From Polyangium sp. 6x1 (GTDB taxonomy: Bacteria; Myxococcota_A; Polyangia; Polyangiales; Polyangiaceae), in NCBI RefSeq assembly GCF_029946515.1, contig NZ_JARZHH010000039.1, forward strand, positions 42,459 through 106,458: DNA of 64,000 nt, given 5' to 3'. Under the pieces are notes generated by a model. That model saw only the letters and a list, made by a program, of their open reading frames with translations. It had not been told where the DNA came from and searched no databases. The position numbers and the translations under genes are program-made. Shown one piece after another: positions 41,904-51,813 of the stretch (its first letter is position 1; each line of letters opens with the position of its first letter).

Positions 41904-44132
41904 ATGCCTCGCCTGTTGCGATTCTTGCTGCTCCTTCTGTGCGGGCTCGCCCTGATCACCGCGGTCGGGTACGTCGCGTTGACGCGCACGACGCACCGCT
42001 GGTTCGAGACGGATTTGCGCGCTCGTTCTCTGTTCGTCGTGACCGCCACCAAGCAGCTCCTCGCGCGGAACTGGGAGATCGGCCGCGAGGGCCTCGTCGA
42101 CGCCCTGGAGGACATCACCCGGGACGAGCGCGTCATGGGCGCCGCGGCGTGTTCCCTCGACGGTCAGCGCCTCGCCGTCACGGCCGCGTATCCCCTCGAT
42201 TTCGGCTGCCGATGGGTCCTCGCGCGCCTCTCGCAAGAGGGCGAAGGCACGGATCCCTGGACGACGACCGAAGAGCTCCCGGGCGGACGGGTGCACCTCA
42301 GCGCGATCACGGTCACGACCGAGGGCAAACCCCTCGGACGCGTGCTCCTCGTCCACGATCTCAGTTATCTGGAGCGTCGCGAGGCGACGACGCGGAACCT
42401 CCTGCTCGTGGCGTTTTTCGTGCTCTCGCTCGGGGCTGCCACGATCACGATGATCGCGGAGCGCCTGGCCTTCCGCGTGTGGACCTCGGAGCTTCGGCGC
42501 GCCTTGTCCGGCGAGGTGACGCGTGATTTCAAGCCGCTCGTCGGGGACGTGCGGGCGCTCGTCGAGCGCCTCGCCAGCGAGCGGGATCGCGAGGCGCGAG
42601 GCGGGAACTGGAACCCCGAGCGGCTGCGATCCACGCTCACGACCCACCTCGAAGGCGAGCGGGTCATCATCCTCGCGAACCGCGAGCCGTACATTCACGA
42701 AAAGACGCCGGACGGCGTGAAGGTCCTCCATCCCGCGAGCGGCCTCGTGACCGCGCTCGAGCCCGTCATGCGCGCCTGCTCCGGGGTATGGGTCGCGCAC
42801 GGGAGTGGGAGCGCCGACAAGCAGACCTCGGATGCTCGCGGCCACGTGAAAGTCCCGCCTGGGGAGGAGTCGTACAGCCTACGGCGTGTCTGGCTCAGCG
42901 ACGCCGAGGAGAATGGGTATTATTACGGCTTCTCGAACGAGGGCCTCTGGCCGCTTTGCCATGTGGCGCACGCGCGGCCCGTCTTCCGCGCCGAGGACTG
43001 GGAGCATTACGTCCGCGTGAACCGCAAGTTCGCGGACGCGGTCTGCGAGGAGGTCGACACGGAGGACCCGATCATCCTCGTGCAGGACTACCATTTCGCG
43101 CTCGCGCCCCGCATGATCCGCGAGCGCCTCCCGCGCGCGACGATCTTGACCTTCTGGCACATCCCCTGGCCGAGCGCCGAGCGGATCGGCATTTGCCCCT
43201 GGCGCGAGGAAATCATCTCGGGGCTGCTCGGGTCGAGCATCGTCGGGTTTCACACCCAGCAACATTGCAACAACTTCATCGACGCGGTGGACACCTTCAT
43301 GGAGAGCCGCATCGACCGGGAGGCGAACGCGATCGTCCAGGGGGCGCGGCGGAGCCTGGTCCGGCCGTACCCGATCTCCATCGAATGGCCCGTGCACTGG
43401 CTCGAATCGCTGCCCTCCGTGGGCGAGTGCCGCGTCTCCGTGCGCAAGGAGCTCGGTTTGCCCGCGGACGCGCTCCTCGGCGTGGGCATCGATCGCCTCG
43501 ATTACACGAAAGGCATCGAGGAGCGCCTCCAGGCGGTCGACGAGCTCCTCACACGTCATCCCGAGTTCCGTGGGCGTTTTACCTTCGCGCAACTCGCGGC
43601 GCCGAGCCGCACCAAGATCGCCCGTTATCGGGAGCTCAACGACCGCGTCGAGGCCCTGGCCGACGAGATCAATGCGCGGTGGGGGAAAGACGACTACCGC
43701 CCGATCATCCTCCTGCGCTCGCACCACGAGCCGCCGACGGTCTTCCGGTATTACCGCGCGGCCGAGCTCTGTTACGTGTCGAGCCTCCACGACGGCATGA
43801 ACCTCGTGGCCAAGGAGTTCGTCGCGGCGCGCGATGACGAGCTCGGCGTGCTCGTGCTGAGCCAGTTCACCGGGGCGGCGCGCGATTTGACCGAGGCGCT
43901 CATCGTGAACCCCTACGATCTCGGACAGGCCGGCGACGCGCTGGCCGCGGCGCTGCGCATGCCCGAGGACGAGCAACGCGAGCGAATGTGCTCGATGCGT
44001 CGCATGGTGAGCGAGTTCAACGTCTACCGCTGGGCCGGGCGCATGCTCGTCGACGCGGCGGAGCTCCGCCGCCGCGAGCGGGTCTCAGGCCGACTCTCTG
44101 CGCCGACGGTGCTGACGCGGGCCATGGGGTAG
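41904..44132 (+). CDS. Membrane-sensor / trehalose-6-phosphate synthase fusion
   Basis: 742 residues. The N-terminal ~250 residues form a membrane sensor-like module: helix 1 at ~5-25, a periplasmic segment of ~140 residues, helix 2 at ~165-186 and a HAMP-like linker. The rest (from ~252) is a GT20 trehalose-6-phosphate synthase, with [44 protein letters not shown] and [19 protein letters not shown]. It uses UDP- or other NDP-glucose and glucose-6-phosphate. This fusion is unusual; it may couple an envelope signal to trehalose synthesis. No trehalose-6-phosphatase gene is adjacent. Confidence 0.88.
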   Translation: MPRLLRFLLLLLCGLALITAVGYVALTRTTHRWFETDLRARSLFVVTATKQLLARNWEIGREGLVDALEDITRDERVMGAAACSLDGQRLAVTAAYPLDFGCRWVLARLSQEGEGTDPWTTTEELPGGRVHLSAITVTTEGKPLGRVLLVHDLSYLERREATTRNLLLVAFFVLSLGAATITMIAERLAFRVWTSELRRALSGEVTRDFKPLVGDVRALVERLASERDREARGGNWNPERLRSTLTTHLEGERVIILANREPYIHEKTPDGVKVLHPASGLVTALEPVMRACSGVWVAHGSGSADKQTSDARGHVKVPPGEESYSLRRVWLSDAEENGYYYGFSNEGLWPLCHVAHARPVFRAEDWEHYVRVNRKFADAVCEEVDTEDPIILVQDYHFALAPRMIRERLPRATILTFWHIPWPSAERIGICPWREEIISGLLGSSIVGFHTQQHCNNFIDAVDTFMESRIDREANAIVQGARRSLVRPYPISIEWPVHWLESLPSVGECRVSVRKELGLPADALLGVGIDRLDYTKGIEERLQAVDELLTRHPEFRGRFTFAQLAAPSRTKIARYRELNDRVEALADEINARWGKDDYRPIILLRSHHEPPTVFRYYRAAELCYVSSLHDGMNLVAKEFVAARDDELGVLVLSQFTGAARDLTEALIVNPYDLGQAGDALAAALRMPEDEQRERMCSMRRMVSEFNVYRWAGRMLVDAAELRRRERVSGRLSAPTVLTRAMG

Positions 44133-44155
44133 CGCCGGGCGCACCCTCCCAACGG

Positions 44156-44188
44156 CGGAGACTTTCCCGGATGGCACGAATTCTTCCG
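44156..44188. promoter_or_regulatory. Degenerate enhancer-like site pair upstream of ClC gene
   Basis: CGGAGACTTTCCC (44156-44168) and ACGAATTCTTCCG (44176-44188) match GGGAA-N3-TTCCC imperfectly and are 20 bases apart. They lie about 98 bases upstream of the start predicted from the 44244 sigma-54 box, as at the RND operon. Low confidence alone; the value is in the pattern shared with the other two pairs. Confidence 0.35.
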
Positions 44189-44243
44189 GTTTCGTGAGGC
44201 GAAGCGAAAACACACTTCCGCGGACCTCCCCGAATTCGATCAT

Positions 44244-44259
44244 TGGCATCCTTGATGCT
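44244..44259 (+). promoter_or_regulatory. Sigma-54 promoter candidate for ClC gene
   Basis: TGGCATCCTTGATGCT has GG and GC 12 bases apart. The -12 C at 44258 predicts a start near 44270, only 7 bases before the GTG at 44277. The leader is very short, which is a caution, but the box lies in an intergenic gap and upstream sites have the expected distance. Confidence 0.5.
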
Positions 44260-44276
44260 TCACGCTCCCGCGCACC

Positions 44277-45611
44277 GTGGACGGCAAGAGCAGCCTTGAA
44301 CCCCTGCGCTTTCTCGCGGGCTTGCTCGCCGTCGCCCTGGTGTCGGCGGCCTTCGCGGTCCTCTTCCGGGCCTCCCTCGCATTTGTGCTCGGGTATGCCG
44401 TCGGTGAAGGGGATGTGGTCAGCGCGATGCGCGGGATGCCTGCGTGGATGCGGCTCTTGCTGCCACCTGCGGGGGCTCTGCTCGCTGGCGTGCTCGCCGC
44501 GCTCGCCGCGCGTGTGCCGAGCGGCCATGGCGTGGGCTCCGTGATGGAGGCCGTCGTCCTCGGGCGTGTCCAGCTCTCCATGCGCGTCACGTTGCTCAAA
44601 TCGCTCGGCTCTTGGTGCGCCATCGCCACGGGCGGCTCGATCGGGCGCGAGGGGCCGCTGATTCAGTTCGGCGGAGCGGCTGGGAGCTTCGTGAGCGAGC
44701 GGCTCGGCCTCTCCCTCGAACGCACGCGAATCCTGATCGCCGCGGGCACCGCCGCTGGCTTCGCGGCGGCCTACAATACGCCCTTTGCGGCCATTCTTTT
44801 CGTGCTCGAGGTCGTCACGGGCATCGTGGTGCTCGACACCATCGTTCCAGCGTTCCTCGCGACCGTGCTCGCGACCGCGATCACGCGGGCCCTCCTGGGC
44901 GAGGGGCCGATCTACGGCGCGCGGGCCTTCACGGTGCAATCGTCCGTGGAGCTCGTCGCCCATGCCGGTGTCGGCGTGCTGGGTGCGCTGGCCGCGCAGG
45001 GTTTCATGCGACTCCTGGCGCTGGGAGAAGCGCTCTTCGCGCGTTCGAAGGTGCCGCTTCCGTGGCGCCCTGCGCTCGGTGGGCTCGTCACGGGCGCCAT
45101 CGTGGCTGCGCTTCCCGACGTCGCGGGGAATGGGTACGAACCGCTCAATGACGTGCTCGATGCTCGGCTCTCGGCGGGGTTCGTGACCATTCTGTTGATC
45201 GCGAAGTGCGTGGCGACGACGAGCTCGGTCTCCTCGGGGAGCCCGGGCGGGGTGTTCACGCCGACGCTGCTCCTCGGCGGGGGCGTAGGCTTTCTTTACG
45301 GCAGCGCGCTCGGGTATCTGTTCGGGCCGCAGGTCGGGCCGGTCGGGAGTTATGCGCTCGTCGGGATGGCGGCGACGACCGCGGCCACGACGCACGCGCC
45401 CCTCATGGCTGCCGTCATGGCCTTCGAGCTGTCGGGCGACTATGGGGTCGTGCTCCCGCTCATGCTCGCGACCGCGATCGCCACGACCCTTTCGCGCGCG
45501 ATGCGCAAGGACTCCATCTACACGGCGGAGCTTCGGGGACGCGGGGTCGGCTGGGAGCTCACGCTGGAAGGGCGCCGGATGATCGAATCGCGCTCGCGCG
45601 AAATGCCGTGA
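44277..45611 (+). CDS. ClC family chloride channel/transporter
   Basis: 444 residues, about ten membrane helices. Selectivity and gating motifs are visible: GSIGREGP (with gating Glu), AAYNTPFAAILFVLE and SGSPGGVFTPTLLLGG. It lacks an obvious C-terminal CBS pair. ClC proteins carry chloride, some in exchange for protons. GTG start, no strong ribosome-binding site. It lies after the sensor-OtsA gene, with a putative sigma-54 promoter between. Confidence 0.88.
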   Translation: MDGKSSLEPLRFLAGLLAVALVSAAFAVLFRASLAFVLGYAVGEGDVVSAMRGMPAWMRLLLPPAGALLAGVLAALAARVPSGHGVGSVMEAVVLGRVQLSMRVTLLKSLGSWCAIATGGSIGREGPLIQFGGAAGSFVSERLGLSLERTRILIAAGTAAGFAAAYNTPFAAILFVLEVVTGIVVLDTIVPAFLATVLATAITRALLGEGPIYGARAFTVQSSVELVAHAGVGVLGALAAQGFMRLLALGEALFARSKVPLPWRPALGGLVTGAIVAALPDVAGNGYEPLNDVLDARLSAGFVTILLIAKCVATTSSVSSGSPGGVFTPTLLLGGGVGFLYGSALGYLFGPQVGPVGSYALVGMAATTAATTHAPLMAAVMAFELSGDYGVVLPLMLATAIATTLSRAMRKDSIYTAELRGRGVGWELTLEGRRMIESRSREMP

Positions 45612-45660
45612 CGCCGGAAAACATCGCGATCCCGTCCTCCAGCGGCCGACGTTTTGCGCC

Positions 45661-45694
45661 GGGAAGAATTCCCTGCGCCACGGGAAAAATTCCC
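45661..45694. promoter_or_regulatory. Tandem enhancer-type sites upstream of Cys-rich lipoprotein gene
   Basis: GGGAAGAATTCCC (45661) and GGGAAAAATTCCC (45682) are near-perfect interrupted palindromes with starts 21 bases apart, the same motif and spacing as at 36068. They are centred about 88 bases upstream of the start predicted by the sigma-54 box at 45740. Confidence 0.7.
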
Positions 45695-45739
45695 TGCCCG
45701 GCGCTGCCTCGCGGCTGAAATTCAGGCTTTGATCCGCGG

Positions 45740-45755
45740 TGGCACGCATCCTGCT
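45740..45755 (+). promoter_or_regulatory. Sigma-54 promoter for Cys-rich lipoprotein gene
   Basis: TGGCACGCATCCTGCT matches the consensus at every key position except one T of TTGC. The -12 C is at 45754, predicting a start near 45766 and a leader of about 92 bases to the ATG at 45858. It sits 79 bases after the first base of the palindrome pair. Confidence 0.72.
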
Positions 45756-45857
45756 GATGCCGGCACGCGCTCCGCGCACCTTCTGCGTCGAGCGCCTCGT
45801 CATCCATTTCCAAACGTTTCCTCGCCCCTCCAACCAACTGCTTCGAGAGACCTGACC

Positions 45858-46148
45858 ATGAATCCTGGGCTCACGCGTTTCCTTGCAACCATAGCGACAT
45901 GCGTCATGGCCGTTGCCTGTTCCCCCTCACCCCGATCCGTCCCATGCTCGAACACGTCGGACTGCGAGAGCGCCAATCCAGAGTTCCGATACTGTCTTCA
46001 AAACCGTTGTGTCGAATGCGTCAGCGATTCGAGTTGCGGCGTGGGCAATGCTTGCGTCGACGGCGCCTGTGAACGCTCTTGCAAAGACGGGCGTGATTGC
46101 CCGGACGGCCAGACGTGTTCGTCGAACCGTCGCTGCACGCGAGAGTGA
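45858..46148 (+). CDS. Small Cys-rich lipoprotein
   Basis: 96 residues. Lipoprotein signal ending MAVACS; the mature part is packed with cysteines in short repeated units (CSNTSDCESANPEFRYCLQNRCVECVSDSSC; CSSNRRC), a pattern shared by the disulfide-rich modules of myxobacterial surface proteins. Probably a small secreted or surface-anchored protein. Its promoter region contains the same sites as the RND operon, so it may be coregulated. Ends 70 bases from a convergent gene. Confidence 0.75.
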   Translation: MNPGLTRFLATIATCVMAVACSPSPRSVPCSNTSDCESANPEFRYCLQNRCVECVSDSSCGVGNACVDGACERSCKDGRDCPDGQTCSSNRRCTRE

Positions 46149-46218
46149 GGATGGGGCGCCGCATTCCGAGGACGACGACCGACGATCCTGGGCGCGCAGC
46201 AGGTTTCTCGACAGCCTG

Positions 46219-46668
46219 TCAACCCGACGAGGGCGTGAACTCCAGGGTCTCGACGACGACGCGGCCCGGGGCGCGCAGATCCATCGCGGTGACGGGTGTT
46301 TTCTGGGAGACGAGATCGCTGATTTGCTGCGCGATGGGATCGGATTCGAGGGCGCGATCCGAGAAGACGACGAAGATCTTCACCTTGCCCTCGCGGGGCG
46401 GAATTCGAAAGACGTTGCCCGCGATGGGCTCGCCGGCCGGGCAATCGGGCGAGAGCTTGTCCTCGAGCATCGTGAGGTGGCGGATGGGCCCGCCCTCGGC
46501 GATGGTGAAGACGAGGCAATAAGGGGGCTGCCCCGCGGCCGGCACGAGCTCGATCTGGGCCGGGCCTTTCTGGACGAGCGTCACGCGCTGGGACGACGGC
46601 GGAGGCGCAGGTTTCTCGCAACCGGCGAGGACGAGGAGCGAGGCCAGGGCGAGGATGGATCCCCTCAT
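46219..46668 (-). CDS. Putative lipoprotein
   Basis: 149 residues; signal ends in LLVLAGCE. The mature domain (AQIELVPAAGQPPYCLVFTIAEGGPIRHLTMLEDKLSPDCPAGEPI ... VKIFVVFSDRALES) is beta-rich with two cysteines. No family. It follows the dehydrogenase gene on the same strand by 39 bases, so cotranscription is likely. Confidence 0.72.
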   Translation of the reverse strand: MRGSILALASLLVLAGCEKPAPPPSSQRVTLVQKGPAQIELVPAAGQPPYCLVFTIAEGGPIRHLTMLEDKLSPDCPAGEPIAGNVFRIPPREGKVKIFVVFSDRALESDPIAQQISDLVSQKTPVTAMDLRAPGRVVVETLEFTPSSG

Positions 46669-46707
46669 GGGCGAGGGTCTACCCCGCCCCGGCTGCGGAC
46701 GCAAAGA

Positions 46708-47817
<1,110 letters not shown>

Positions 47818-47926
47818 GGTGTCGTCCTCCGGCGTCGAACAACGCGCGCCTTCCCGGCGCCCGCGCCGGCATCGTAGTCACGGGGCCTTTCGTCGTCACA
47901 CGAAAAATCGTCGTGAAGAACCCCGC

Positions 47927-50900
47927 TCACGCGCTCGTGTCGTCGTCTTGCGAAGCACTTTCGGCCACGCCCCACGCTCGCGCGAGCTCCACGGTGCGCG
48001 CGTTCTCCGGGACCGCTTCGAGAAACCACGCACGCCAGAGAGGATCACGGATCTTCGAGGCCCGCCCTTCGAGGCGCTCGTACGCCGAGACGATCGCCTC
48101 GCGCGCCTCGGCCTCGAGCCCGAGCGAAGCAAGCGCCTCCGCGCGCACGAGGCGCACGAGCGACTCGCCCTCCTCGATGCCGCCGAGCGATTCGAGCAGG
48201 CGCATGGCTTCGTCCGCAGGGCCGAGCGCCGCGGCCGCATCGCCGCGGAAGATCGCAATTTGCCCGAGCACGGCGAGCGCGTGCGCGCGGACGGGCGGGT
48301 GCGCGGCGAGGAGGTCGATCGCGGCGCGGGCCTCGGCCTCGGCCGCCGCGAGATCCCGGCCGGCGAGGCGGATCATGCCGAGGTAGAGGCGCGCATACCC
48401 CTCGACGCGCCGATCGCCCTGGCGCGTGGACGTCGTGAGCGCCTCGCGCGCGAAGGCGTGGCCCTCGGCGAGCTGGCCCTGTCGCGCGAGCGCGAGGGCG
48501 AGGTTCAGCTTGGCGTGCGCGACGAGCGCGCCTAGGCCGAGGCGCTCGGCCTGCGCGAGGGCGTCCCGCAAGGACGCCTCGGCCCGCGCATAATCGCCGA
48601 GATCGTTCGTCGCAGAGCCGACGTTCGCCCGCTGGACGCAAGCATTGCGCAGGTCGCCGACCGCCTCGAAGCGCTGGGCCGCGGCCTCGAACTCGCGCAC
48701 GCTCGTGCCCGCGTCGCCCGCGAAGAGCGCTCGAAACGCGCGGGCGCGATGCACGGACGCGGCGACCTCGGGGTCGATGGCGACGACGCGCCGGTCGAGA
48801 GCGTGGGGGTTCGGGGGCGCAGCTCGGCTTGCCCGAGCGGAGTCCCCGAGCTCGGGGAGCGCTTGAAACATGGCCTCGGCGTGATCGTGGTGGCCGGCCA
48901 TGAGGAGCTGGAGCGCCGTGCGTGCGACGGCGATGACGTGCGGGGCGCCGGACTCGCCCTCGGCCCCGAGCGCCGAGAGCGCCTCGAAGATGGCCACGAG
49001 CGCGGCGTCGTCGCCGAGGTTGCCCGCCGCGAGCACGACCTCGCCCGCGGCGCTGTACCAGAGGGGGCTGCCGACGGGGAAGAGGCCGAGCGCGTCGCGG
49101 CCGGCTTCGAGCGCGGCCCGATGCTCGCCCTTCCACTTGCGGGCCTGCGATTCGAAGAGCCGGAGCGCGCCGCGGACCTCGCCCGCCGAGGCGGCCGCAA
49201 TGCCGCGCGAGGCCCACGCGAGCACCGCGTCGAAATCGCTCGCCTCGAAGGCCGCCTCGGCCGCGAGGCCCGCCCACGGCACGGCCCGATCGGGCGCGCC
49301 GGCGCGGCTGAAATGCTCGGCGAGGACGGCCGGCTCGGCGTCGCCCGCGCGCTCGAACCAGTCGCCGACCGCGAGGTGCAGCCGCGCGCGCTCCGCGTCG
49401 TCGAGCGAGGCATACGCGACCTCGCGGACGATCGCCTGCCGGAACACGTACTCCTCGCCCCAAGGCGTGCGCCCGCCGCGGCGCGCGACGAGCTCGGCCG
49501 TCGTGAGCTCGGCGAGGGCCCGGCGCTCGGCCTGCCACGGCTCTGTGCTGCCCGCGCGCACGGGGGCGCCGCCGGGAAGGACCGAGAGCAGGGCGCCGGG
49601 CCAGAACCGCGCGCCGAAGACGCTCGCGGCGCGGAGGAGGCGCTGCGCGAGGGGCGAGAGCGAGGCGATGGCGCGGCCGACGAGGTCCGGCGTCGGGCCC
49701 GAAGGCACGTCCTCCCGCGCGCGGACGGCGCGCGTCAGGATCTCCAGCCGGAGCGGGCTGCCGAGCCCGCGCTGCACGATCCGCGTGACGAGCGCGGGAT
49801 CCGCGTTCTCGCCGAGGCCATGCCGGACGATCCCGTGCGCCGCGTCGGAGAGCAGGGCCGCGAGGGGCAAGGCGCGCGCGCGGCCGGCCGCGAAGGACGG
49901 GGGCGGGGCCGTGACGAGCAGGAAGAGCGGGCGCGAGGCGAGGCTCGACAGCGCGCCTTCGAAGAGGCCGATGCTCGCCGCGTCGGCGCGGGCGAGGTCG
50001 TCGAGCACGACGAGCACGGGCCGCGCGTCGCACTCGGCGGCGAGCCAGTCCTCGAACGCGCGGCGCACGTGGTCGCCCATGAGCCGCGCGTCCTGCCGCG
50101 CCGCGCGGAGCGGCACGCTCGTGTCGTCGGGGAACGGGACGTCCGTGAGCTCGCCGAGAAACTCGACCACGCGGCCCGCCGACGCGGGCGGGAGGTGCCG
50201 CGCGAGGCGATCGAGGAGTTTGTCGCGCCGCGCCGAGAGCGGATCGCCGCGGGAGAGGCCGGCGGCGTTGCGGACGAGGTCGGCGGCGAGGGCGAACGCG
50301 GCGCCCTGGGCGAGAGGCGCGGCCTCGGCCGTGAAGACGGAGACGGGGCGGACGATGCCCTCGGCGTCGAGGAGGCCGCCGCGAACGTCGAGGGCACGGA
50401 CGACCTCGGCGACGAGGCGGGACTTGCCGACGCCCGGCTCGCCCGTGACCACGAGCGCCGAGGGTTTGCCCGTGGTCGACGCTTGGGGGCTCCGCCCCGC
50501 TGCGCGTGGCTGCGCCCCCAAACCCCCGACGACCGCGCCGAATGCCCGTAAAATCTCGTCGATCTCGCGCTCGCGGCCGACACACGGCGAGGGCCGGCCG
50601 AGGAGCGTGTGCGGGACGAGCGTGGTGTCGTCCTCGGATCCGGCGAGCGCGAGGGAGGCGCCGGGCAAGACCTGCGTCCGCGGGGCTCCATCGGAGGCGC
50701 TCTGGCGGTACCAGGCGTCGAGGGGCAAGGTGGACGCGCCGTCGCCGGGCCGCTTTCCCGCGTCCACGGTGGGCACGTCGTCGGGGAGCCCGAGGCCGGT
50801 GACCTCGAAGAGATCCTCGATCGGCGTCGCCGCGCCGAGGCGATGGAGGGGCACGCCGCCCTGGACCCAGGCCGTCTCGGCGTCGTCGAGCATGGCGATC

Positions 50901-51697
50901 TCGACCGCGACGGCCGCGCCGTCGGCGGGCCGGTGCGAGGGCTCGTGCGAGAGCATGCGCGCGATGACCTCGTCGAGCGCGGCGGGCGTGTCGAGACGAA
51001 CGTCGGCGGGGCGCGGCGGCTCGGGGGCGAGCATCTTGGAGAGCAGCACCATGAGGTGCTCGGCCTCGAACGCCGGCCTGCCCGCGAGGCACTCGTAGAG
51101 CACGCACCCGAGGGCGAAGACGTCGGCGCGCGGATCGACGGTGCGCGCGCCGAGGGCCTGCTCGGGGGCCATGTAGCCCGGGGTCCCGAGCAGGATGCCC
51201 GTGCGCGTCGCGGGCCGCGTGGCCTGGGGCCGCGCGATGCCGAAGTCGAGGATCTTCACCCGGCCGATGTCGCGGTCCGGGAGGAAGAGGTTGCTCGGCT
51301 TGATGTCGCGGTGCACGACGCCGCGCGCATGGGCCGCGCCGAGGGCCTCGGCGACGCGCACGCCGAGGGTGAGGGTCTCGGCGATGGAGAGCGGCCCGCG
51401 CTTCAAGCGCTGCGCGAGGTCCTCGCCTTCGAGCCACTCCATCGCGAGGAAGAGCTCGCCAGAGGGCGCGGCGCCGTGCGCGACGTACCGGACGATCCCG
51501 GGGTGATCGAGCTCGGCGAGGACGTAGCTCTCCCGCGCGAAGTGACCGGCGAACGGGGCGCCCGCGGCGTGCAGGACCTTGAGCGCGACGCGCGCGCCGG
51601 TCGCGCGATCGAGCGCGCGATACACCTCGGCCATGCCGCCCGCGCTCGCGAGCTGCTCGATGGCGAAACGGCCGCCGAAGAGCTCGGCCGGGGTCAC
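47927..51697 (-). CDS. Ser/Thr protein kinase with AAA ATPase and TPR modules
   Basis: 1256 residues, GTG start. Kinase domain at ~10-270: K40, HRDIKPSN (D131) and DFG (151-153). A predicted P-loop ATPase follows (VVTGEPGVGKSRLV, Walker A ~419-426), then a long helical part with many TPR-like repeats (EASLRDALAQAERLGLGALVAHAKLNLALALAR). This architecture is common in myxobacteria. Two 43-bp palindromic repeats lie in frame: one immediately before the Walker A (about residues 391-407) and one in the TPR region. Divergent from another kinase gene at 51814. Confidence 0.9.
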   Translation of the reverse strand: MTPAELFGGRFAIEQLASAGGMAEVYRALDRATGARVALKVLHAAGAPFAGHFARESYVLAELDHPGIVRYVAHGAAPSGELFLAMEWLEGEDLAQRLKRGPLSIAETLTLGVRVAEALGAAHARGVVHRDIKPSNLFLPDRDIGRVKILDFGIARPQATRPATRTGILLGTPGYMAPEQALGARTVDPRADVFALGCVLYECLAGRPAFEAEHLMVLLSKMLAPEPPRPADVRLDTPAALDEVIARMLSHEPSHRPADGAAVAVEIAMLDDAETAWVQGGVPLHRLGAATPIEDLFEVTGLGLPDDVPTVDAGKRPGDGASTLPLDAWYRQSASDGAPRTQVLPGASLALAGSEDDTTLVPHTLLGRPSPCVGREREIDEILRAFGAVVGGLGAQPRAAGRSPQASTTGKPSALVVTGEPGVGKSRLVAEVVRALDVRGGLLDAEGIVRPVSVFTAEAAPLAQGAAFALAADLVRNAAGLSRGDPLSARRDKLLDRLARHLPPASAGRVVEFLGELTDVPFPDDTSVPLRAARQDARLMGDHVRRAFEDWLAAECDARPVLVVLDDLARADAASIGLFEGALSSLASRPLFLLVTAPPPSFAAGRARALPLAALLSDAAHGIVRHGLGENADPALVTRIVQRGLGSPLRLEILTRAVRAREDVPSGPTPDLVGRAIASLSPLAQRLLRAASVFGARFWPGALLSVLPGGAPVRAGSTEPWQAERRALAELTTAELVARRGGRTPWGEEYVFRQAIVREVAYASLDDAERARLHLAVGDWFERAGDAEPAVLAEHFSRAGAPDRAVPWAGLAAEAAFEASDFDAVLAWASRGIAAASAGEVRGALRLFESQARKWKGEHRAALEAGRDALGLFPVGSPLWYSAAGEVVLAAGNLGDDAALVAIFEALSALGAEGESGAPHVIAVARTALQLLMAGHHDHAEAMFQALPELGDSARASRAAPPNPHALDRRVVAIDPEVAASVHRARAFRALFAGDAGTSVREFEAAAQRFEAVGDLRNACVQRANVGSATNDLGDYARAEASLRDALAQAERLGLGALVAHAKLNLALALARQGQLAEGHAFAREALTTSTRQGDRRVEGYARLYLGMIRLAGRDLAAAEAEARAAIDLLAAHPPVRAHALAVLGQIAIFRGDAAAALGPADEAMRLLESLGGIEEGESLVRLVRAEALASLGLEAEAREAIVSAYERLEGRASKIRDPLWRAWFLEAVPENARTVELARAWGVAESASQDDDTSA
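48805..48847 (-). repeat. 43-bp palindromic repeat, copy 3 (in kinase gene, TPR region)
   Basis: On the minus strand it runs GGGGACTCCGCTCGG ... GCGCCCCCGAACCCCC, 43 bases, one base different at the start from copies 1 and 2. Gene and element point the same way, and the frame (GDSARASRAAPPNP) is the same one as in the VOC gene. Confidence 0.85.
50485..50527 (+). repeat. 43-bp palindromic repeat, copy 4 (in kinase gene, before Walker A)
   Basis: GGGGGCTCCGCCCCG ... GCGCCCCCAAACCCCC, 43 bases, with a diverged middle. Read antisense by the kinase gene as GLGAQPRAAGRSPQA, the same frame used by copy 2 in its gene. So antisense copies share one frame and sense copies share another. Confidence 0.8.
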
Positions 51698-51732
51698 GGG
51701 CGGCAGCCTACGCGCAAAGCCAACGGGGGGTC

Positions 51733-51759
51733 CAGAGCAGCGACAGGGTCGCTGCTCTG
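51733..51759. promoter_or_regulatory. 27-bp perfect inverted repeat between divergent kinase genes
   Basis: Arms CAGAGCAGCGAC and GTCGCTGCTCTG (12 bases each, exact) around AGG. It lies in the 116-base gap between the starts at 51697 (minus) and 51814 (plus), ending 54 bases before the plus-strand ATG. It may be an operator for a dimeric regulator shared by the two kinase genes or a hairpin in a leader. No T-run follows. Confidence 0.5.
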
Positions 51760-51813
51760 CGAGGTCGCATCGCAAGCTCGCCTCGGGGAACAGTTCTGGG
51801 CATCCTGAACTGC

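Noticed and set aside
44171..44186. TGGCACG upstream of the ClC gene as an additional sigma-54 box
   Set aside because: There is no GC at the required -12 position; the box at 44244 fits.
45761..45776. Second sigma-54-like box CGGCACGCGCTCCGCG just after the one at 45740
   Set aside because: It lacks the initial T and the T before GC; the 45740 box is a far better match and has the better distance to the palindromes.
51782..51810. Sigma-54 box upstream of the 51814 kinase (CTGGGCATCCTGAACTGCA)
   Set aside because: GG and GC are not 12 bases apart in any register.
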